Positions 1 to 5,957 of a DNA stretch of 19,361 bases are shown piece after piece; positions within the stretch are counted from its first letter, which is position 1, and each line of letters starts with the position of its first letter. Both the position numbers and the translations under genes were made by a program. The notes under the pieces are model-generated. The model saw nothing but the letters and a program-made list of their open reading frames with translations, had not been told where the DNA came from and made no database searches. The DNA is from Terriglobia bacterium. Lineage in GTDB: Bacteria; Acidobacteriota; Terriglobia; UBA7540. The stretch is taken from the NCBI GenBank assembly GCA_020072905.1, contig JAIQGB010000087.1, positions 1 to 19,361 on the forward strand. Direction: 5' to 3'.

Positions 1-385
1 GGTCATGGAACTTCTGCTTCTGGCTGGTCAGGGCCTGTCCGGTGAACAGGGAATTGCCGCGCGGCGCTGCCTTGCTGGCGTCCCCGCCGGGCGTCAGAGC
101 CACCAGGCCCCGCGAATCCACCGGGTAGAACGAGACGTTGGCGCGTACGGCGGCGTTGATGGCGGATTCAAGCTGCGAATGATTTTCGATGCCGGTCTTG
201 GGAATGCCGCTCGTGAAATAGACCAGCGCCTTCTTTTCCGGCAGCGGCGCGAGCATGCGGACCGCGGTTTCGAGCGCCATCAGCTTCCGGTCGGTGTTGA
301 AGATGTTGAATTCCGTCTCATCGGCGATGAAGGCCGCGCCCGTGTATTCGCCGCTGTTCGCATCCCCCGTATCCGAATCGACGCG
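1..385 (-). pseudogene. Fragment of a VWFA-related (acidobacterial) secreted protein, cut at both ends
   Basis: Reading the minus strand in the frame that has a GTC codon at 382-380 gives an uninterrupted peptide running off the left edge. It contains DETEFNIFNTDRKLMALE, LPEKKALVYFTSGIPKTG, INAAVRANVSFYPVDSRG and TPGGDASKAAPRG. These match the second half of the von Willebrand factor A domain in the acidobacterial VWFA-related family. The same block exists in recognisable form in the full-length protein at 14637-16871 (LPGRKNVVVLSEGFP, ATRSNVAFYFVDPAG). No start codon, signal peptide or N-terminal half is present, because at about 367-385 the sequence switches to an asparagine synthetase in another frame. 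Such proteins are normally exported and their ligands are unknown. The homology is clear from sequence. Whether the truncation is biological or a misassembly cannot be told here. Confidence 0.7.
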
Positions 386-1119
386 CGCAGGTGGGCGACA
401 ACCTCTTGGGCATAGTCGTCGGCCGAGCGCGCCGTCTCTTCCTCCGGAGGTACATCCCAGTACGGCACGACGCGCGCCCCGCGGGTGTCGGTGACGAGGT
501 AATGGCCGGGCAAAAGTTTTTCGACGCCGCGATAGAAAGTGTTCGGCGCGGGGATGTATCGGAAGCCGAAGAAATCGTAAACCGCCTGCGGGTCGATCTC
601 GAGTGGCTGCTCGGTGAGCTCGCGCAAGGCTCGGAGCTCTGAGGCAAAAACCAATCGGTCCGGCTCGAGACGGTAGAAGACCGGTTTTACACCCACGCGG
701 TCCCGCGCCAGCAGCAGGCGCTTCTCGCGGCTGTCCCAGAGGGCGAAGGCGAACATGCCGCGCAGGTGATCCAGGCAAGCCAGTCCATACTCTTCATAGA
801 GGTGGACGATCGTTTCGGTGTCGCTGGAAGTCTTGAAGCGGTGGCCGTGCGCTTCGAGCGCGGGGCGCAACTCGCGATAATTGTAGATTTCGCCGTTGAA
901 GGTGATCCAGACGGTTCCATCTTCGTTGGAGATGGGTTGATGCCCGCCGGGCAGGTCGATGATGCTGAGGCGCCGATTGCCGAGCCCGAGACTGCCATCG
1001 ACGTGGAAGCCCTCATCGTCCGGGCCGCGATGCACCATGGCGTCAGCCGAGCGCTTCAGCGCCGCGCGCTCCGCGGGTTCCTTGGTCCCAAAGTTATAAA
1101 TGCCGCAAATACCGCACAT
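280..1119 (-). CDS. asnB: Asparagine synthetase (glutamine-hydrolysing), N-terminal half only; synthetase domain lost
   Basis: The protein starts MCGICG, placing the Ntn-amidotransferase nucleophile at Cys2 after Met removal. It has the other class II glutaminase landmarks: NRRLSIIDL (48-56), FNGEIYN (74-80) and SSDTE (98-102), then GMFAFALWD and the ARDRVGVKP segment. Family members run to about 600 residues and carry an SGGxDS ATP-pyrophosphatase motif soon after residue 250. Here similarity stops near residue 250 (LRASIRIR), and the last 29 or so residues are an out-of-frame reading of a VWFA gene. The product could at most hydrolyse glutamine and cannot make the acyl-adenylate. Intact AsnB-like enzymes are common in polysaccharide loci, where they amidate sugars or precursors, and this one lies downstream of the toroid gene on the same strand. 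The start is the first ATG; no Shine-Dalgarno sequence is visible. The last roughly 90 bases of this reading overlap the VWFA fragment. Confidence 0.85.
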   Translation of the reverse strand: MCGICGIYNFGTKEPAERAALKRSADAMVHRGPDDEGFHVDGSLGLGNRRLSIIDLPGGHQPISNEDGTVWITFNGEIYNYRELRPALEAHGHRFKTSSDTETIVHLYEEYGLACLDHLRGMFAFALWDSREKRLLLARDRVGVKPVFYRLEPDRLVFASELRALRELTEQPLEIDPQAVYDFFGFRYIPAPNTFYRGVEKLLPGHYLVTDTRGARVVPYWDVPPEEETARSADDYAQEVVAHLRASIRIRGMRTAANTRARPSSPMRRNSTSSTPTGS

Positions 1120-1130
1120 AAGTGAAAATG

Positions 1131-1199
1131 GAAACTAGAAATTGGAAACTGGAACTTCGCGCGGACGCGATCAGTTTCCAATTTCCAGTTTCTAGTTTC
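1131..1199. repeat. Near-perfect 25/26-bp inverted repeat (hairpin) between toroid gene and asnB
   Basis: The left arm 1131-1155 (GAAACTAGAAATTGG...) and right arm 1174-1199 (...CCAGTTTCTAGTTTC) are reverse complements except for two substitutions and one extra base. An 18-base GC-rich loop separates them. The arms are themselves built from repeats of a GGAAACT/TAGAAA-like unit and are far richer in A+T than the flanking genes. There is no T-run typical of an intrinsic terminator. The hairpin sits in the 97-base gap between two same-strand genes, so it could act as an RNA-stabilising or attenuating structure. It could also be a REP-like mobile or expanding repeat. Confidence 0.75.
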
Positions 1200-1210
1200 T
1201 TCTCCCTCCT

Positions 1211-1240
1211 CGACTCTCAACTGCCGACTTTCGACTGCCG
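1211..1240. repeat. Short intergenic repeat, copy 1 (overlaps the end of the toroid gene)
   Basis: The plus strand reads CGACTCTCAACTGCCGACTT followed by TCGACTGCCG, internally repetitive in CGACT/CTGCCG units. Its core TCTCAACTGCCGAC resembles sequences next to other genes at 5936-5953 and 10532-10552. It supplies the stop codon and last few codons of the toroid gene on the minus strand (RQSKVGS-stop). Those residues are absent from the fused homologue. Confidence 0.45.
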
Positions 1241-2353
1241 TTCAAATCCGTCCCCGCAGAACGGGTAGAGCAAATGAAACAGCGCCATCACCGGTGGCCG
1301 CGGATAGGACCGCGAGTCCGCCAGGAATCCGTAATCTCCCGTCGAGTGCACGAAGCCGCCGGCCGGCCGCTGGCGCTCGAGCCAACGAGCATAGCAGCGG
1401 TCGCTCGGTCCTTGCGAAGTCAGGAAGCCCTTCTGCGCGGCCTCGCAGAGCGCCGCGCCAAGCACCGCGGTGTAGTAATCGACTTCAGGTTTTTCGTGTG
1501 CGCAATCAGCGGCACTGGCTCCGCTTGCGGTCACGCCACCGGACAGAAACCGGGCGAGTGGCGGAAGCAGGGAATCCGCCTGCGTCCCGGACTTGAGGCG
1601 CGCCAACCAACCCAGCTTGAGGAACTGGAAGGCGTTGTACTGAAAGCAGAGAAAGTGCACGCGCCCTCTCTCCTGCGGGCTTTCGACAATGTAGGGCAAC
1701 TCGCCCGAAGGGAGTTGCACGGCCTTCAGAAAGTCGAGAAGGGCCTCAACGTGCTCGAGAAAGCGCGCCTTGCCGCTGGCTTTCCAGAGCCGTAGGAACA
1801 GCCACGCCGCTCCGACGGAATTGTTCGGAACTTTGCCGCGCGGTCGGTCGAAGTGATTGATGGCTCTCCCCGGTGCGTGATCCTGGAAGCCAATCTTCGT
1901 CACGACGTAGTCGTACCATCGCACGGCGGTCTGCAGAAAATCAGGTCGCGGCTCGCGCGCGTGGCTGGCGAGCGCGGCGATCGCGCCCCAATCGCCTTCC
2001 ACCGTGGCGATCAAGTGCTTGCGCTCGGGCAGAGGATAGTGCCAGAAGGCTTGGGGTTGCTGAAGCCGCAGAGTTGCTTCCGTGCATTCGAGCGCCAGCT
2101 CGCGGTAGCGTGCTTCCCCAGTTGCTTCGAAAAGCATCCAGTTGGCAAGCACCCAATAGCCTTGCGTCTGCATAAAGACGTAGTCGTCGCGCCAGGGAAA
2201 GAAATCGAGCGCGCTTTTCGCAAATCTCCACAGGCGCAGATTGAAGCGCACGCCGGCGTCGGGACCACGCACCAGGCCGCGATCGTAGTGGCGGCGCAGC
2301 GGGTGCGCGTGCAAGCGCTCGGCGGCGCGGAAAAGTTGGTCGCGGTCGGGCAT
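1217..2353 (-). CDS. Standalone alpha/alpha-toroid-like protein of unknown function (paralogue of the GT4-fused domain)
   Basis: This 378-residue protein has no signal peptide or membrane helix. It is made of helical repeats with conserved aromatic and polar blocks: FPWRDDYVF (52-60), QTQGYWVLANW (62-72), YPLPERKHLIA, PRGKVPNNS, QLPSGELPYIV, CFQYNAFQFL and STGDYGFLADSRSYPRP. Helix pairs ending in 'ATGEARY' or 'ASGKARF' turns are typical of (alpha/alpha) barrel enzymes such as epimerases, glycan lyases/hydrolases and terpenoid-cyclase-like toroids, but I cannot assign a family. It aligns along its whole length with residues about 365-728 of the GT4 fusion at 5958-8174; residues 30-124 match 391-485 at about 70 of 95 positions by hand count. 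The paralogue is fused to a glycosyltransferase, so the likely substrate is a glycan or lipid-linked glycan (inference). It lies 87 bases downstream of the cytochrome gene and 97 upstream of asnB. No Shine-Dalgarno sequence is seen before the ATG. Confidence 0.8.
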   Translation of the reverse strand: MPDRDQLFRAAERLHAHPLRRHYDRGLVRGPDAGVRFNLRLWRFAKSALDFFPWRDDYVFMQTQGYWVLANWMLFEATGEARYRELALECTEATLRLQQPQAFWHYPLPERKHLIATVEGDWGAIAALASHAREPRPDFLQTAVRWYDYVVTKIGFQDHAPGRAINHFDRPRGKVPNNSVGAAWLFLRLWKASGKARFLEHVEALLDFLKAVQLPSGELPYIVESPQERGRVHFLCFQYNAFQFLKLGWLARLKSGTQADSLLPPLARFLSGGVTASGASAADCAHEKPEVDYYTAVLGAALCEAAQKGFLTSQGPSDRCYARWLERQRPAGGFVHSTGDYGFLADSRSYPRPPVMALFHLLYPFCGDGFERQSKVGS

Positions 2354-2440
2354 GGAGATAGGTGAGTTTAATCGAAAGCCGCGAGATGAGCGCAGGAATT
2401 AGTGCAGGGGGCGGCCCACTGAGGATCGCCCCGTTTCAAG

Positions 2441-3820
2441 CTAACGTCCGCTCGAGGATTTGCCGCGCGAGGCGCGCAGGGTCTCCGCCTCGTGCCGGAT
2501 TTCGTAGAGGTCGCGTTTCATTTCCGCCCAGCCGTACCAGTGCTGGTAGTCGGGGTTCATGTGGAACGCGCCCTGGAAGCTCCGCATGCGGTGTTCGAGG
2601 AACATCGTGTAAAGCTTCTGCTCGATCGGGTACTTCACCTCGTAAAAGCGCAGCAGATCGGGGTGGGGCGGCCGGTCCTTGGGCCGCTCGAGGATGCCGT
2701 CGCGATAGAGGGCTTCGACAATGTCGATGGCTTCCGCCATCAGCTTGTCGGATTCCTTGATGATGGAATCGGCGAATTCGAGATTCTGCTGCGCGAAGCT
2801 GCGCGCGTGGCAGTTCGTGCAGACGGCGATCATGCGGTCGCGTTCCGCCTGCCACTCTTCGGCGGAGAGCCGCGCCACTTTGCCGACCTTGACGACATCG
2901 AGGCGCGCCGTCGGCTGCCCCTCGGGGGTCAGCACGCCGAGGCCGATGAGGATCTTCTGCCGATACTGCAACCATTCGGGATCCTTTTCCGGCAGACGCA
3001 GGGCGAGGAATCCCCAGGCTGTCCGCACGGAGTGATCGCCTTTCGGCATGTGGCAGGTGGAGCAGACTGGCGCGCGCGGCCGGTCCAGCGACGCCTTCTC
3101 CGGGTTCTCAAACCAGTCGGCCAGCTTGCGGTTCCAGTCCCAGCGCGCGCCTTCCATGGCGTAAATCGCACCGTGTTTGGAGGTGGAGTACATCTCCCAC
3201 TGCGGGTGATCGAACCCCATGTGACAGGTCATGCAGGCTTCCGGCCGGCGCGCCTCCGCTGCGGCGAAGAGGTGGCGCGTGTGGCAGGAATCGCATTTGC
3301 CTTCGTCGCGCCCGATGCGGTGGCAGCCGCCGCAGCCCTTCTCGCCTTCGATGATGGCCTTCGGCTGCTCGGCGGTGGTGGGCATGGCGGTCAACGCCAC
3401 CCAGGCCACGGCGTGCTTGCCCTGGGAGAATTGTTCGAACTGCTCCGCGTGACAAATGGCGCAGTTGTGCGGCGAGACCCCACGGCGCACGCGCTTGTCC
3501 TCGCAGGACGTCGGGGCGCCGGTGATCGCCGCCGCCGCATTCTGGGCGGGAACGTGGCAATCGGCGCAGCCAACGCCCATCCCGAAGTGCTTGCTCAACT
3601 GCCAGTCGCGGATGGCGCTGCCGGTGATGCCTTTCGAGACATGACATTTCACGCAGGGACGGCTTTCTTCGGAGATCTTGTCCCAGGCGATCTGATTGGG
3701 CGCGACCGGACTGCGGCCCACGCGCGGCAGAATGACTGCTGCCATGCTTTGCTGGGCCACCGCACAGAACGCAAGAATGATGAGGGGATGGGGAACCTTG
3801 GAAGACGCTGAGGCACGCAT
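2441..3820 (-). CDS. Secreted octaheme c-type cytochrome, hydroxylamine oxidoreductase-like
   Basis: The protein has 459 residues with an N-terminal signal sequence (hydrophobic stretch about 12-28, ending near SMAA). It has eight CXXCH haem-attachment motifs, at residues 56, 85, 120, 163, 176, 196, 253 and 334. Motif six is embedded in CMTCHMGFDHPQ followed by STSKHG, a pattern I recognise from the HAO/octaheme cytochrome family. The protein should be haem-loaded in the periplasm and carry out multi-electron redox chemistry on small nitrogen compounds (hydroxylamine or hydrazine oxidation, or nitrite/hydroxylamine reduction). Direction depends on whether the tyrosine that cross-links to the catalytic haem is present. 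There is a C-terminal aromatic cluster (Y425, W428, Y429, W431), but I cannot place the cross-link residue without an alignment. The start is supported by GGAGGG (3827-3832) six bases upstream of the ATG. No partner cytochrome or quinol oxidase is nearby. Confidence 0.85.
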   Translation of the reverse strand: MRASASSKVPHPLIILAFCAVAQQSMAAVILPRVGRSPVAPNQIAWDKISEESRPCVKCHVSKGITGSAIRDWQLSKHFGMGVGCADCHVPAQNAAAAITGAPTSCEDKRVRRGVSPHNCAICHAEQFEQFSQGKHAVAWVALTAMPTTAEQPKAIIEGEKGCGGCHRIGRDEGKCDSCHTRHLFAAAEARRPEACMTCHMGFDHPQWEMYSTSKHGAIYAMEGARWDWNRKLADWFENPEKASLDRPRAPVCSTCHMPKGDHSVRTAWGFLALRLPEKDPEWLQYRQKILIGLGVLTPEGQPTARLDVVKVGKVARLSAEEWQAERDRMIAVCTNCHARSFAQQNLEFADSIIKESDKLMAEAIDIVEALYRDGILERPKDRPPHPDLLRFYEVKYPIEQKLYTMFLEHRMRSFQGAFHMNPDYQHWYGWAEMKRDLYEIRHEAETLRASRGKSSSGR

Positions 3821-3887
3821 GCTTCACCCTCCGAGGCAAAAGCTTCGGACTTCAGCGAGGGGCCGATGCGGGTCGCGGCAGGGGCTG

Positions 3888-3893
3888 ATTCTA
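3888..3893 (-). promoter_or_regulatory. Possible -10 element for the octaheme cytochrome gene
   Basis: The minus strand reads TAGAAT about 67 bases upstream of the cytochrome start, in the divergent intergenic region 3821-4073. The hexamer 17 bases further upstream (TGGTTA) is a poor -35. Either an activator is needed or the match is by chance. Confidence 0.25.
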
Positions 3894-3969
3894 ACCTCTT
3901 CTCGTGGGATTAACCAGACGGACTGCAACTTTTTCCGGAGTGGTCGGCGACGGCTAAACCACCCTGCTC

Positions 3970-3999
3970 TTGAGGCGGAGGCTCGTGTGGGGTTATGAT
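3970..3999 (+). promoter_or_regulatory. Predicted sigma70-type promoter for the zinc-ribbon gene
   Basis: TTGAGG (3970-3975), an 18-base spacer, then TATGAT (3994-3999) matches 4/6 and 5/6 of the primary sigma consensus. Transcription would start near 4006, leaving a leader of about 68 bases before the ATG at 4074. It lies in the 253-base region between two divergent genes. Confidence 0.45.
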
Positions 4000-4073
4000 G
4001 CACGCGAGTAGATCCTTGATTTGCCGGCTGAGAACAGCGATTTGAGTCGTAGCTCAGCGCTCACGCGCCCATT

Positions 4074-5870
4074 ATGGCTTTATGCACCAAATGCCGCGCA
4101 AGTATCGCCGAGGGGATGCCTTTCTGCACTCAATGCGGCGCCCTCCTAGAGAAGCCCGCCACTGCGCAGCCTGCGCCGCCGATCTCTTCCAAACCTGTGG
4201 AGGCCAGCCCACAACCGGGCCCTCCGGCGAAGGATGAAGAACCGCTCGATTTGCGGGAACGTGACCTTCAGAGCCCATCCGTCAAACCAGCAAAGTCGTC
4301 GTCCCCCTCGCCTGCACGCAGGTTTGAGGGGCTGGATTTGGAGATTCCTGGAATCTCGGCTCTCGACGAAGACGAGGCGCCTCGCAGACCGTCGGGGGTG
4401 GCGGGCGGACTTTTCTGCCGATTCTGCAAGGGGCCGCTCAACTTGGAAGCGGGTTTTTGCGAATACTGCGGCGCACCCATCGAGGAGGCGGCGCCGCCCG
4501 GTTTGATCAAGCCAAAACCGGCGGCACCTCCCGCAGCCGCCCCTCCTATCCCGCCCGTCGCAACACCACGTCCGGCCGAAAGCAGGGCCGCATCTCCACC
4601 GCCCGCCGCGCCAGGCGCGGTTGTCCGGTCATCCCCTGCGGCGCCCGTGAAGCCACCTCCCGCCCCCGCCGCCAAACCGCAGGTTGACGTGCCAGCCACC
4701 AAGATCGTTGCGCCTGGAACTCCCCCGACCGCGAGACAGATGGCGACCACGCCTTTGGCGACCACAACTCCGGTTGCTGTCCCTCAGACAACTCCGCCAG
4801 TTCCAGCGAAACCCGCCCCGGTGAAACCGCGTGCAGCCGCTCCGCCTGCGGCCACGCCCCAAGGGCCGATCACTCTGGCGGCAGCCTCACCTGTTGCCGT
4901 ACTCCCTCCGCAAACCGTCATACCGGCGAAGAAGGCGCCACCCATCGCGGCTATCTTATTGGGGATCGTGATAGCCCTCATCGCCGCAGGAGGAGCGGCC
5001 TGGTACTTCCTGCGTCCCAAGCCGGCGCCGCAGAGGCCCAGTACCCCCGTCGCCGAGGCTCCTGCTCCCGTTCAGGCCCCAGAACCTGGAACTGTCCAGG
5101 CGCCACCCGCTCCGGAGGCCAGTGCTCCCGCTACGGCGGCATCACGCCCCAGGACGGCGCGCGTTGTGAAGCCTGCGCCTGCCCCTGCACCGCCTCCCAC
5201 ACCCCCCGTGGTCAATCCGCAGCAGGCGAAGATCGCCAGCCTCGAGAGCCTCGCGCGCGAGGCATACGCCAAAGGGAATTACGCCGAGCCTGCCGAGGCG
5301 AGCGCGATCGCCTATGCAAAACAGGCTTTGGATGCCAGTCCCAACGACGACTATGCCAAAAACCTCATGGAGGACGCCGTACACGGAGGGACGTATCAGG
5401 TGCAGCAAGCCTTCGCGGCGAAGGATTTTGTCGCGGCCCGACGCATCGCCGGCGCCATGGCGCAACTCTTGCCCGGCCGCAAGGATGTCGCCGGGCTCGA
5501 GGAGGACATCACCAGTGCCGAACGTGCCCAAGAGGCCCCGCGCCGCCCGCCTCCTGTGGTGCCGCTGGCGAGCTTCCGCGTTTATCACATGCACACGGAA
5601 AAGTCGCCGGCGGACAAGGGCCCGTACTGCTCAGGCACCCTGAGCGTCGTCGGCCAACACCTGAAGTTCGCGGCGGACTCGGCCACCGACAATCAAGTCC
5701 ACAGCTTCGATTTTGCCTGCACGGACATTCGGGAGGTCAAGAAGAATTCGCGCGTCGCCGCCCGCCAGGGAGGGTTCCACGTGCGCACGGCGAGCACCAA
5801 CTTGAACTTTGTTCCCGCCGACTCGGGATCCAACCCCATCCCCGCGCTGACTTCCGCCTGCGGCAAGTAG
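4074..5870 (+). CDS. Double zinc-ribbon, Pro/Ala-rich, single-pass membrane protein with TPR-like region and C-terminal beta-rich domain
   Basis: Two zinc ribbons are visible: C4/C7/C18/C21, and C115/C118/C129/C132 ending in CEYCGAPI. A long Pro/Ala/Lys linker (about 140-285) follows. A single membrane helix (290-312, IAAILLGIVIALIAAGGAAW) precedes a second Pro/Ala-rich stretch to about 380. A helical, TPR-like segment (385-480) contains AREAYAKGNY and AKQALDASPNDDYAKN. A C-terminal domain (500-598) of alternating strands contains SGTLSVVGQHLKF and GFHVRTASTNLNFVP, looks like a small PH/GRAM-type fold, and has cysteines at 519, 549 and 596. By the usual positive-inside pattern the zinc ribbons would be cytoplasmic and the C-terminal part outside. 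No enzyme motif is seen; a scaffold or sensor role is inference. The ATG has no obvious Shine-Dalgarno sequence. The gene stands alone and converges on the polysaccharide block. Confidence 0.8.
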   Translation: MALCTKCRASIAEGMPFCTQCGALLEKPATAQPAPPISSKPVEASPQPGPPAKDEEPLDLRERDLQSPSVKPAKSSSPSPARRFEGLDLEIPGISALDEDEAPRRPSGVAGGLFCRFCKGPLNLEAGFCEYCGAPIEEAAPPGLIKPKPAAPPAAAPPIPPVATPRPAESRAASPPPAAPGAVVRSSPAAPVKPPPAPAAKPQVDVPATKIVAPGTPPTARQMATTPLATTTPVAVPQTTPPVPAKPAPVKPRAAAPPAATPQGPITLAAASPVAVLPPQTVIPAKKAPPIAAILLGIVIALIAAGGAAWYFLRPKPAPQRPSTPVAEAPAPVQAPEPGTVQAPPAPEASAPATAASRPRTARVVKPAPAPAPPPTPPVVNPQQAKIASLESLAREAYAKGNYAEPAEASAIAYAKQALDASPNDDYAKNLMEDAVHGGTYQVQQAFAAKDFVAARRIAGAMAQLLPGRKDVAGLEEDITSAERAQEAPRRPPPVVPLASFRVYHMHTEKSPADKGPYCSGTLSVVGQHLKFAADSATDNQVHSFDFACTDIREVKKNSRVAARQGGFHVRTASTNLNFVPADSGSNPIPALTSACGK

Positions 5871-5935
5871 CCGAGGGGTCACGACCGCCGGCAATTCCCA
5901 ACGGTTCGTGAGATTGCTTTTGCCTCTCCCTGCTC

Positions 5936-5953
5936 AAGTCTCAATTGCCAACG
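5936..5953. repeat. Short intergenic repeat, copy 2
   Basis: AAGTCTCAATTGCCAACG resembles the repeat core at 1211-1240 (TCTCAATTGCCAAC against TCTCAACTGCCGAC). It lies just past the stop codon of the GT4-toroid gene, the same position relative to the toroid domain as copy 1. Confidence 0.3.
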
Positions 5954-5957
5954 CTTA

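Noticed and set aside
2492..3811. A 439-codon plus-strand frame opposite the octaheme cytochrome
   Set aside because: The minus strand has eight CXXCH motifs, a signal peptide and a good ribosome-binding site. The plus-strand frame has no recognisable feature.
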